This document shows, one piece after another, positions 27,636-36,960 of a DNA stretch of 64,000 nt. The notes under the pieces are model-generated. The model had not been told where the DNA came from. It ran no database searches and saw nothing but the letters and a program-made list of their open reading frames with translations. The translations under genes were made by a program, and so were the position numbers. Numbering within the stretch: position 1 is the first letter of the stretch; each line of letters opens with the position of its first letter. Source of the stretch: Verticiella sediminum (GTDB lineage: Bacteria > Pseudomonadota > Gammaproteobacteria > Burkholderiales > Burkholderiaceae_B); assembly GCF_007558815.1 (NCBI RefSeq), contig NZ_VLTJ01000039.1, positions 1 through 64,000 of the forward strand. Direction: 5' to 3'.

Positions 27636-29030
27636 ATGCAAACAGCGACCCACATCGAACACGATCCGAGTGCCGAGGCGACCGCGGCCCGGCAGCTCGC
27701 GCGGCGCTTCGCCGGCATGAACTACGACAGCCTGCCGGAGCAGGCGCGCTCCGCGATGAAGCGGCTGTTGCTGGATTACCTGGGCGTGGCGCTGGCCGGC
27801 AGCCAGACGGAGAGCGGGCGGATTGCCCGCGCCTACGCCGCGTCGGATGGCGGCCATACGGATTCGACGCTGATCGGAGGTGCAGGCAAAGTGCCGGCCG
27901 GACAAGCCGCATTCGCCAATGCGATCTCGTCGCACAGCATCGAGCTCGACGACATCGACGTGTTCGCCTATTTCCATTTCAGCCCGCCGGTCTTCTCCGC
28001 CGCGCTGGCCGCGGCACAGGAGTGCAGCGCGGACGGCCGCAAGTTGCTGGTGGCATTGGCCGCCGGCTGCGAGATGATGGAGCGCGTCAGCCGCGCCGCG
28101 AATCCTTCGCTGCGCGACCGGAGCTATCACTCGACACCCACGTGCGGTGTGTTCGGCGCGGCCATTGCCGCGGGGACGTTGTGGGACCTGGACGAATCCC
28201 GCATCGTGTCGGCCATCGGGCTCGCGGGTGCGCAGGCCTGCGGGATTCTGGAATTCCACGGGCCGGCGATGCAGAAGCGCTTCAGCCCCGGCCCGGGCGC
28301 GCGCGGCGGCATTACAGCGGCGCGCATGGCGCAATTGGGCTTCACGGGCCAGGATTCGGTGCTCGAAGGGCCGCGCGGGTTCTTGACGGCCTATACCGAT
28401 ATCCATGACGCTGCCCGGTTGACCGATGGGCTGGACGAACCCTTCCAACTGGACATCGAATTCAAGCCCTACGCCTGCGCCAGGCCGATACACAACGCTA
28501 TCGATTGCGCATTGCGCATCCGGGAGCGGCAGCATCCCGACCTTGCCGCGATCCGTTCGATTACCGTGGCACGGCATCCTTCCTGGGCCCACAAGCATCA
28601 GAACAAGACGCCGGCGTCATACCATGCCGCGCAGATGAGCATGCATTATTCGGTAGCCGTGGCCTTGCGCGACGGGCGCGCGCTCCTGGAGGAGTTCTCG
28701 GACGCCAATCTGAGGGACCCGGCGCTGCAACGATTGATGCAGGTGACCGATATCACGACGGATCCCGGGCTGCCGCGCGGCGTGTCGTGCCGCATGACGG
28801 TGACGATGAACGACGGCCGCAACTGGACCGAACAGGTGGATTATCCGAAGGGCTCGATCCAGGAGCCGATGAGTGACGCCGAGATCGAGGCAAAGTTCAT
28901 GCGGCTCGCGGAGCCGGTCATCGGGAAGTCGGCCGCGGCACGGCTGGCCGAGACGAGCCAGCAGGTAGAGCGCTGCAAGGACGTCAACGCGCTGATGGAC
29001 TTGACCGTGCGCGCAGCGCCCGTCCGATGA
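27636..29030 (+). CDS. MmgE/PrpD-family protein (paralogue 4, variant active site)
   Basis: A 464-residue MmgE/PrpD protein. ATG at 27636 has AGGGGGA upstream and was preferred to the ATG at 27603. It keeps HSIELDDIDVFAYFH (His114), RSYHSTPTCG (His165) and KPYACARPIH. The usual KxxHxGHAA block is replaced by QKRFSPGPGARG (around Lys214), so the conserved histidines of that loop are missing. The gene ends exactly where homology of the oppositely oriented ABC permease fragment begins, so its last residues could reflect a recombination junction. It is the last gene of the island's + strand operon. Confidence 0.87.
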   Translation: MQTATHIEHDPSAEATAARQLARRFAGMNYDSLPEQARSAMKRLLLDYLGVALAGSQTESGRIARAYAASDGGHTDSTLIGGAGKVPAGQAAFANAISSHSIELDDIDVFAYFHFSPPVFSAALAAAQECSADGRKLLVALAAGCEMMERVSRAANPSLRDRSYHSTPTCGVFGAAIAAGTLWDLDESRIVSAIGLAGAQACGILEFHGPAMQKRFSPGPGARGGITAARMAQLGFTGQDSVLEGPRGFLTAYTDIHDAARLTDGLDEPFQLDIEFKPYACARPIHNAIDCALRIRERQHPDLAAIRSITVARHPSWAHKHQNKTPASYHAAQMSMHYSVAVALRDGRALLEEFSDANLRDPALQRLMQVTDITTDPGLPRGVSCRMTVTMNDGRNWTEQVDYPKGSIQEPMSDAEIEAKFMRLAEPVIGKSAAARLAETSQQVERCKDVNALMDLTVRAAPVR

Positions 29031-29256
29031 CCGTGGCCGCCAGGGGCAGCTTGACGGTTTGCCAGATGATGTCGAGGTAGTACGGCTCGAGCAGCCGCGC
29101 ATAGTTGGCCAGGGTGTATGACGTGCCGCCGATGCCGCCGGCCGAGCGTTCCTGCAGGGACAGTTGCAGGATCGCCAGCACGGGGACCGCCAGCAGGCCG
29201 ATCACCACCACCGCATAGGGCAGGGTTCCCAGCAACGCGGTCCGGTTGGGTTTCAT
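29031..29256 (-). pseudogene. ABC transporter permease, 3'-truncated
   Basis: Only the first ~75 residues of a PotB/CysT-like permease remain: a start (MKPNRTALLGTLPYAVVV), one transmembrane helix and the following periplasmic segment ending TVKLPLAATVIG. The frame then runs antisense into the MmgE/PrpD gene without further homology. Intact permeases are about 280 residues. Its ATG overlaps the ATPase stop as ATGA, showing that it was once coupled to that gene. Confidence 0.75.
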
Positions 29257-30098
29257 GCAGCTTCCCCCAGCAGAAGCACATCATCCGGAGCGATCCCGAC
29301 CAAGGTGCCTTCCTGCAGCCGGGCCTGGGGGGTCAGGTGCATGGTGACGGGGCTGGGCAAGGCGGTGCCGCTGTGCGCGCAGCTCAGTTGCACCGAGACC
29401 TCGCACTTGTCGCCACAGAACACTTCGGACAGAACCTTGGCCCGGAAGACGTTGTGTCCGTCCGCCACGTCCCCCGATACGGGCTTGATGCTTTCCGGGC
29501 GGATGGAGATCCAGTGCTGGCCGTGGGTTCCCTTGCCGGAGGCACGGCAAGCCATTCTGTTGCCGCCGTTGAGCACGGCGATGGCGCCGGTCCCGTTGCG
29601 CTCGAAGGTTACGACCTTGAGCAGGTTGGAAGCGCCGATGAAATCCGCTACGAAATGGTTGGCTGGAAACGCATAGATCTCACGCGGGCCCACCCGCTGT
29701 TGCTGGCCACCCGACAGTTGTGCCGGATAGCGCTCGGCCAGATGGCTCAGGCCGACCATCTCGAGGGCCTCGGCGACGCGGCCGGGCCGCTGCGCTTGGG
29801 GCACGGCCTTCTGCACCTTGAGGCCGAAACCCACGTTCTCCCGCACGATGAGGTGAGGGAACAGGGCATAGTTCTGGAACACCAGCCCGATACCCCGCCG
29901 ATACGGGGGCGTCGCCGTGATGTCCTGGCCATCGACAGTGATGCTTCCGGAATCGACGCGCTCGAACCCGGCCATGCAGCGCAGCATCGTTGTCTTGCCG
30001 CGACCGCTCGGTCCAAGCAGAGAGACGAACTCGCCGTGTCGGATCGAGCAGTCGATGGGGCCGACCGTAACGCCCTTTCCATAGTTGCGCACCACCGA
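29253..30098 (-). pseudogene. ABC transporter ATPase (PotA type) with internal deletion and lost 5' end
   Basis: Homology starts at VVRNYGKGVTVGP without a normal start codon. Walker A reads GPSGRGKTT (Arg for the usual Cys), then LVFQNYALFPHL and the signature LSGGQQQR. Directly after this, at about 29690, the sequence jumps to GPREIYAFPANHFVADFIG. Roughly 80 residues carrying Walker B, the D-loop and the H-loop are absent, yet the frame is kept. The C-terminal TOBE-like part is intact to the stop. Without Walker B the protein cannot hydrolyse ATP. It was probably part of a polyamine or 2-aminoethylphosphonate-type importer. Confidence 0.82.
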
Positions 30099-30103
30099 AT
30101 TAG

Positions 30104-30592
30104 AAAGGCAGGTCGAAACGAGGCTACAAGGCAATAGGATGCGCAGGCTTCTCGCCCAGCGAGACGGGACGTTTCCGGGATCGCCAGGAAGGTTTCCAGA
30201 CCGCCTTGCGCGAAGCCGGCGTACGAGCGGATCTCGTCGCGTTCGTCGATGAATCACTGGGCTTCGCCGCGGGCAAGGCCACGCTGGACCAACTGCTGCG
30301 CCTGGAGTCCGAACTGGACGCGGTCTTCTGCGTGACCGACGTGCTGGCCGCCGGCATCCTGTTCGAATGCGCCCGCCGCGACCTGCGCGTGCCGCAGCAA
30401 CTCGCCGTTGCCGGATTCGGCGACTATGAAATCGCGTCCGAGATCTCTCCCAAGCTGACCACGGTACGAACACGCAGCTATGAGATCGGCGTCAGCGCGG
30501 CCGACCTGCTGGTGGGCACCCTCAGGGGCGAACCGGACATTCCCAAGGTGCGCGACGTGGGATACGAACTGGTTCTGCGCGAATCGCTGTGA
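30104..30592 (+). pseudogene. LacI-family regulator, C-terminal half only
   Basis: The + frame from about 30113 reads KRGYKAIGCAGFSPSETG, RFRDRQEGFQTALREAG, then DAVFCVTDVLAAGIL and VPQQLAVAGFGDYEIA, the C-terminal sugar-binding half of a GntR/LacI-type repressor. About 160 residues remain of the usual ~340. The DNA-binding domain is missing, and an in-frame TAG lies at 30101-30103. The left edge abuts the broken 5' end of the ABC ATPase on the other strand, so one rearrangement probably cut both genes. Confidence 0.8.
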
Positions 30593-30814
30593 TGCATCGG
30601 TCGCCTGCTGACCCGCTGGGGCGGCTCGCCAGTGTCATGCCCCATGAATTCGCCCCCGCCGTGGGTGCGTGGTATCGGCCGTGGCCGGGAGGGGGTGCCG
30701 GGTGTCCGTTCCGGGGGCCGCGAGCACCGAGCGGCTCGAGGTAGAGCCAACCGCCTGTCTGGTTTAAGCTTTCAGCTTCCTGGTGATTCTTGCCAGGGGT
30801 TTGACTCAGGTCCT
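30593..30814. other. Intergenic DNA with no supportable gene
   Basis: Between the LacI remnant and the repeat element no coding region or structured RNA could be recognised. It may be rearrangement debris of the decay zone to its left. Confidence 0.4.
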
Positions 30815-30910
30815 TTTTCTGCCGCCGGGCCGCTCCCAACGCAAAAAGCGCCCCCTGTGTGGGGCAGCGTCGCCGCCCAGCGGCAAGCGTGGGGGGGCCT
30901 TTCTTGCCGC
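30815..30910 (-). repeat. Dispersed ~95-bp intergenic repeat, copy A
   Basis: Read on the minus strand this matches, segment by segment, the element at 45121-45215. Shared pieces are CCCCACGCT..GC, CGCTGCCCC, GGGGGCG, TTTTT, TTGGGAGCGGCCC and CGGC followed by an A-run. The CGCTGCCCC/GGGGGCG part can form a hairpin followed by Ts. The copies differ at scattered positions and by short indels. This copy lies just upstream of the dienelactone hydrolase gene. Confidence 0.7.
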
Positions 30911-30941
30911 CCGCGTCTTCCTTCATCGACAGGAGCATGAC

Positions 30942-31829
30942 ATGGCCCGCTTGACCGCACGCGACTTTCCTCCCGAGATCCTGCAGCTCTACGACTTCTA
31001 TGTGCATGGCCGGATCTCGCGCCGCGACTTCCTCGACCGTGCGGCGCGCTATGCCGTGGGCGGTGCCACGGCGGCCGGCCTGCTCGCCGCACTCAGCCCC
31101 GATTACGCGCTCGCCATGCAGGTGTCGTTCACCGATCCCGACATTACGGCCGAGTACATCCGCTATCCCTCGCCGCAGGGGCACGGCGAAGTGCGCGGCT
31201 ACCTGGTGCGGCCCGCGAAGGCGGCGGGTGCGGTGCCCGGCGTGGTGGTGGTGCACGAGAATCGCGGCCTGAACCCCTACATCGAGGATGTGGCGCGGCG
31301 CCTGGCCAAGGCCGGCTTCGTGGCGCTGGCGCCCGACGGGCTCAGCTCGGTGGGCGGCTATCCGGGCAACGACGAGCAGGGCCGCGAGCTGCAGCAGAAG
31401 GTCGACCCCGAGAAGCTGATGAACGACTTCTTCGCCGCGGTCGAATACCTCCTGCGCGGCGATGCGACGACGGGCAAGGTGGGCATCACGGGCTTTTGCT
31501 ACGGTGGTGGTGTGGCCAACGCGGCTGCCGCGGCGTTTCCCGAGCTGTCGGCGGCCGTGCCGTTCTACGGCATGCAGGCGCCCGTCGACGCCGTGCCGCG
31601 CATCCAGGCGCCGCTGCTGCTGCACTACGCCGAGACCGATCCTCGCATCAACGAGGGCTGGCCGGCCTACGAGGCCGCATTGAAGGCCGCGGGCAAGACC
31701 TACGAGGGGCACGTCTATCCCGGCACCGGCCACGGGTTCCACAACGACTCCACCCCGCGCTACGACGAGGCGGCTGCCAATCTCGCCTGGGAGCGTACCG
31801 TCGCCTGGTTCAGGCAATACCTCGCCTAG
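30942..31829 (+). CDS. Dienelactone hydrolase family protein, probable Tat substrate
   Basis: A 295-residue DLH-family alpha/beta hydrolase. AGGAG six bases upstream fixes the ATG at 30942. After a short cytoplasmic lead (MARLTARDFPPEILQLYDFY) comes a twin-arginine motif RISRRDFLDR and a hydrophobic stretch ending SPDYALA, so periplasmic export by Tat is likely. The Cys nucleophile lies in GITGFCYGGG, with the histidine in GTGHGFHND. The layout matches YghX/dienelactone hydrolases. The natural ester or lactone substrate is unknown. It converges on panC. Confidence 0.9.
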   Translation: MARLTARDFPPEILQLYDFYVHGRISRRDFLDRAARYAVGGATAAGLLAALSPDYALAMQVSFTDPDITAEYIRYPSPQGHGEVRGYLVRPAKAAGAVPGVVVVHENRGLNPYIEDVARRLAKAGFVALAPDGLSSVGGYPGNDEQGRELQQKVDPEKLMNDFFAAVEYLLRGDATTGKVGITGFCYGGGVANAAAAAFPELSAAVPFYGMQAPVDAVPRIQAPLLLHYAETDPRINEGWPAYEAALKAAGKTYEGHVYPGTGHGFHNDSTPRYDEAAANLAWERTVAWFRQYLA

Positions 31830-31886
31830 CCCGGCACAGGCGGACGGCCGAGGCGCGCCGCTCCGGCGCGCCCGGCGGCGCCCGCG

Positions 31887-33669
<1,783 letters not shown>

Positions 33670-33716
33670 GGCGGGAGGCAGCCCGTGCGTATCGCCGGGC
33701 GTGGCACTGCTCGCGA

Positions 33717-33905
33717 TCACTCGGTCTGGTAGACGTAGGGCTTTTGCGGTACACGGGCTTCGCGAAAGCCGTCCCAGATGTCGGCGTCGATGTCGCGATC
33801 CCACAGGCGGGCGCGGCCCTCGCGCTGCTTTTCCTCGAGCTTGGGGTCTTTCTTCTTCAGTTCGTCGATGAACTTGGTGATGTCGGATTGGTACGAATTG
33901 GCCAT
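33717..33905 (-). CDS. DUF3460 family small protein
   Basis: A 62-residue charged protein (MANSYQSDITKFIDELKKKD .. REGRARLWDRDID) matching the betaproteobacterial DUF3460 family, commonly encoded just upstream of scpA. It has no signal peptide or membrane segment. Its stop overlaps a possible GTG start of scpA. The function is unknown; conserved linkage suggests a role tied to ScpA or simply shared expression. Confidence 0.88.
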   Translation of the reverse strand: MANSYQSDITKFIDELKKKDPKLEEKQREGRARLWDRDIDADIWDGFREARVPQKPYVYQTE

Positions 33906-34072
33906 GATGCGTGGAGCCGGAGGATAGATGGGGGGATTCTAACCCGTGCGCGGGCGCTCGCGCGTCAGCCGCCGGTTCGACGGTAACGCCGTGGCGCATG
34001 CCGGCAGGTTTGGTTGCCTGTGCGCGATCGCGGCCGGCGTACAATCGGGGCTTCTGTCACCGAGAGGGACAT

Positions 34073-34378
34073 ATGAAGCATTCAGGCGTCAAGAAGTGGG
34101 CCGCGCGCGGCGCTGCCCTGATCCTGGCCACGGCGGCTGCCGTGGCCGCCGCGGCACCGAGCAAGCCGGTGGAGGGCGAGGTCCGCCGCATCGATGTGGC
34201 CGCCGGCACCATCACGCTCAAGCACGGCCCGATCCCCGAACTCGAGCTGCCCGCGATCACCCTGGTGTACCAGGTGCGCGATGCGGGGCTCGTCGCCGAC
34301 GTCAAGCCGGGCGACAAGGTGCGCTTCTCGGCCGACCGGATCGACGGGCAGTACACGCTGATCAGCATCACCCGCTGA
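34073..34378 (+). CDS. CusF-like periplasmic protein lacking Trp/Met copper ligands
   Basis: A 101-residue secreted protein: signal peptide to about residue 28, then a CusF/CopZ-like OB fold (GEVRRIDVAAGTITLKHGPI .. LPAITLVYQV). CusF binds Cu(I)/Ag(I) through His36, Trp44, Met47 and Met49. Here the aligned positions are His51, Leu59, Ile62 and Leu64, so three of four ligands are replaced. GAGAGGGA precedes the ATG. No CusA/B/C genes are nearby. A role other than copper delivery, or non-metal binding, is likely. Confidence 0.8.
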   Translation: MKHSGVKKWAARGAALILATAAAVAAAAPSKPVEGEVRRIDVAAGTITLKHGPIPELELPAITLVYQVRDAGLVADVKPGDKVRFSADRIDGQYTLISITR

Positions 34379-34424
34379 ACCCGTCCGCGAGGCTCGGCCG
34401 TGGCCCGGCCTGGAGGGTTCGGCA

Positions 34425-34468
34425 AAGCGAAGGGGGCACGGCTTGCGCTGTGCCCCCTTCGCTTTTCG
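34425..34468. terminator. Strong intrinsic terminator shared by convergent genes
   Basis: A near-perfect hairpin, with AAGCGAAGGGGGCAC (34425-34439) pairing with GTGCCCCCTTCGCTT (34450-34464), is followed by Ts on the + strand. It sits between the CusF-like gene (+) and hslU (-). The stem is symmetric, so it may also stop hslVU transcripts, though the minus-strand T-run is weak. Confidence 0.9.
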
Positions 34469-34485
34469 GACGCGATGCCCGCGCG

Positions 34486-35817
34486 TCAGAGAATGTAGCG
34501 CGCGAGGTCCTGCTTCTCGGCAACCTCGGCCAGCTTGTCCTCGACGTAGGCCGCATCGATCACGACCCGGGTGCCGCTCACGCGGTCGGCCTGGAACGAC
34601 AGCTCCTCGAGCAGCTTTTCCATCACCGTATAGAGCCGGCGCGCGCCGATGTTCTCGGTCTTCTCGTTCACGGCGAAGGCCAGTTCGGCCAGGCGCGCAA
34701 TGCCGTCCTCGGTGAACTCGATCTCGACGCCTTCGGTCTCGAGCAGCGCCTTGTACTGCTTGGTGAGCGCTGCATTGGTGCCGGACAGGATGCGCACGAA
34801 GTCGGCCGTGGTCAGCGAGTCGAGTTCGACGCGGATCGGAAAACGGCCCTGCAGTTCGGGGATGAGATCCGACGGGCGCGACAGGTGGAACGCGCCCGAA
34901 CCGATGAAGAGGATGTGGTCGGTGTGCACCATGCCGTACTTGGTGTTCACCGTGGTGCCCTCGACCAGCGGCAGCAGGTCGCGCTGCACGCCCTGGCGCG
35001 AGACGTCCGAGCCGCCGGCGTCCTGGCGCGTGGCGATCTTGTCGATCTCGTCCAGGAACACGATGCCGGTCTGCTCGACGCTATGGATCGCCTTGGTGCG
35101 CAGCTCCTCCTCGTTGACGCGGCGCGCGGCCTCTTCGTCCACGAGCAGCTTGAAGGCTTCCTTGACGGGCAGCTTGCGCTTCTTTTTCTTGCCTTCGGAC
35201 ATGCCGGCGAACATCGAGCGGATCTGCTCGGTCATCTCCTCCATGCCGGGCGGCGACATGATCTCCATCTGCGGCGCCTGCTGGGCGAGGTCGACCTCGA
35301 TCTCCATGGTGTCGAGCTGGCCTTCGCGCAGGCGCTTGCGGAATACCTGGCGGGCGTTGTTGTCCTCGCGCTGCGGTATGCCGTGCGCATCGCGCGCGGG
35401 GGGCACCAGCACGTCGAGGATGCGGTCTTCGGCGGCGTCCTCGGCGAGCGAGCGCACGCGCTTCATCTCGCTCTCGCGCATCTGCTTGACGGCGACTTCC
35501 GTCAGGTCGCGAATGATGGTGTCGACGTCGCGGCCGACATAGCCGACCTCGGTGAACTTGGTCGCCTCGATCTTGATGAAGGGCGCATCGGCCATCTTGG
35601 CGAGGCGGCGCGCGATTTCGGTCTTGCCCACGCCCGTGGGCCCGATCATGAGGATGTTCTTCGGCTGGATTTCATGGCGCAGCGGCTCGGGCACCTGCTG
35701 ACGGCGCCAGCGGTTGCGCAGCGCAATCGCCATCGAGCGCTTGGCGCGGTCCTGGCCGACGATGTTCTTGTCGAGTTCGGAAACGATCTCGCTCGGGGTC
35801 ATGGTGGTGGCGGACAC
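34486..35817 (-). CDS. hslU: ATP-dependent protease ATPase subunit HslU
   Basis: HslU is the AAA+ unfoldase of the HslUV cytoplasmic protease. The 443-residue protein has Walker [17 protein letters not shown], Walker [13 protein letters not shown], the I-domain, and the C-terminal tail DLARYIL that inserts into HslV. The start is a GTG at 35817 with AAGGA eight bases upstream; the ATG at 35802 is a weaker alternative. It is the last gene of the COG0523-dksA-hslV-hslU run and ends at a strong terminator. Confidence 0.96.
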   Translation of the reverse strand: MSATTMTPSEIVSELDKNIVGQDRAKRSMAIALRNRWRRQQVPEPLRHEIQPKNILMIGPTGVGKTEIARRLAKMADAPFIKIEATKFTEVGYVGRDVDTIIRDLTEVAVKQMRESEMKRVRSLAEDAAEDRILDVLVPPARDAHGIPQREDNNARQVFRKRLREGQLDTMEIEVDLAQQAPQMEIMSPPGMEEMTEQIRSMFAGMSEGKKKKRKLPVKEAFKLLVDEEAARRVNEEELRTKAIHSVEQTGIVFLDEIDKIATRQDAGGSDVSRQGVQRDLLPLVEGTTVNTKYGMVHTDHILFIGSGAFHLSRPSDLIPELQGRFPIRVELDSLTTADFVRILSGTNAALTKQYKALLETEGVEIEFTEDGIARLAELAFAVNEKTENIGARRLYTVMEKLLEELSFQADRVSGTRVVIDAAYVEDKLAEVAEKQDLARYIL

Positions 35818-35888
35818 GATGGAATTCCTTGTGTGGCGCGGGCGTGGTGCGGCGCGGTGCACACGCACCGTGTGGCCCGCAGTGCGGC

Positions 35889-35907
35889 GCCCACCCCAGG
35901 GGTGGGC
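35889..35907. other. 19-base hairpin/palindrome in the hslV-hslU spacer
   Basis: GCCCACCCC-A-GGGGTGGGC is a perfect palindrome around a single base, 8 bases past the hslV stop. It could be an mRNA-stabilising or attenuating hairpin that adjusts the HslV:HslU ratio. No T-run follows, so it is not a standard terminator. Confidence 0.5.
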
Positions 35908-35915
35908 GGCACGGG

Positions 35916-36452
35916 TTACTCCAGGATTTCGAGCGTGATGCTCGAATTGGTGTAGATGCAGAGGTCGCTGGCGATGCCCATCGCCTTGCGCACGATGTCT
36001 TCCGGGGGAAGCTCGGTGTTCTGCAGCAGGGCGAGCGCGGCGGATTGCGCGTACGCGCCGCCGGAGCCGATCGCCGCCAGACCCTGTTCCGGCTCGAGGA
36101 CGTCGCCGTTGCCGGTGAGCACCAGCGTGGTGTCGCGATCGGCCACGATCAGCATGGCTTCGAGCCGGCGCAGGACGCGGTCGGTGCGCCAGTCGCGCGT
36201 GAGTTCGACTGCCGCGCGCGTGAGATGGCCCTGGTGCTTCTCGAGCTTGCCTTCGAAGCGCTCGAGCAGGGTGAAGGCATCGGCGGTGGCGCCGGCAAAG
36301 CCGACCAGCACCGAATCCTTGTAGAGCCGGCGCACCTTGCGCGCCGTACCCTTGATGACGATGTTGCCGAGGGTGACCTGGCCATCACCGGCGAGGGCGA
36401 CGCGATTGCCGCGCCGCACGCAGACGATGGTGGTCCCGTGAAACTGCTCCAT
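35916..36452 (-). CDS. hslV: ATP-dependent protease peptidase subunit HslV
   Basis: HslV is the N-terminal-threonine peptidase of HslUV. The 178-residue protein starts [15 protein letters not shown]. By alignment the catalytic residue is Thr7, so a six-residue propeptide must be removed. GDGQVTLGN and [13 protein letters not shown] are conserved. It lies 14 bases after dksA and 98 bases before hslU on the same strand. Confidence 0.97.
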   Translation of the reverse strand: MEQFHGTTIVCVRRGNRVALAGDGQVTLGNIVIKGTARKVRRLYKDSVLVGFAGATADAFTLLERFEGKLEKHQGHLTRAAVELTRDWRTDRVLRRLEAMLIVADRDTTLVLTGNGDVLEPEQGLAAIGSGGAYAQSAALALLQNTELPPEDIVRKAMGIASDLCIYTNSSITLEILE

Positions 36453-36466
36453 TGTGTCGAATGCTC

Positions 36467-36925
36467 CTAGTCGCCGTACAGCTTCTGCCGCATTTCGCGG
36501 CGTTGCTGCGCTTCCAGCGACAACGTGGCGGTGGGGCGAGCGAGCAGGCGCGGAACGCCGATGGGTTCACCGGTTTCCTCGCACCAGCCGTATTCGCCGC
36601 TGTCGATACGGGTGAGAGACTGCTGGACCTTCTTGAGCAGCTTGCGCTCGCGATCGCGCGTGCGCAGCTCGAGCGCGTGCTCTTCCTCGATCGTGGCGCG
36701 GTCGGCCGGGTCGGGAACGAACTGCGTCTCGCGCAGGTGCTCGGTGGTCTGGTCGGCGTTCTGCACGAGGCTGCGCTCGATTTCCCGCAGGCGATTGCGG
36801 AAGAAGGCGAGCTGGGCGTCGTTCATGTACTCGGATTCCGGCATCGCAAGGAGTTCTTCCTCGGTCAACAGCTTGTGTGCGCGGCCCGGGGCATCGGCGG
36901 CTTGGGGTGCCGTGTTACTAATCAT
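36467..36925 (-). CDS. dksA: RNA polymerase-binding transcription factor DksA, cysteine-poor variant
   Basis: DksA binds the RNA polymerase secondary channel with ppGpp. In this 152-residue protein the coiled-coil tip DPADRA (Asp72, Asp75, Ala77) is intact. The zinc-finger region reads [12 protein letters not shown] .. TATLSLEAQ: only the first of the four zinc cysteines (Cys115) is present, the others being Thr, Ser and Ala. This resembles zinc-independent DksA forms. It lies between a COG0523 metal-handling GTPase and hslV, so it is close to a zinc-homeostasis type gene. Confidence 0.93.
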   Translation of the reverse strand: MISNTAPQAADAPGRAHKLLTEEELLAMPESEYMNDAQLAFFRNRLREIERSLVQNADQTTEHLRETQFVPDPADRATIEEEHALELRTRDRERKLLKKVQQSLTRIDSGEYGWCEETGEPIGVPRLLARPTATLSLEAQQRREMRQKLYGD

Positions 36926-36960
36926 GTAGAACGCTCCGTATCTCCGAAGGGTGAATCAGG

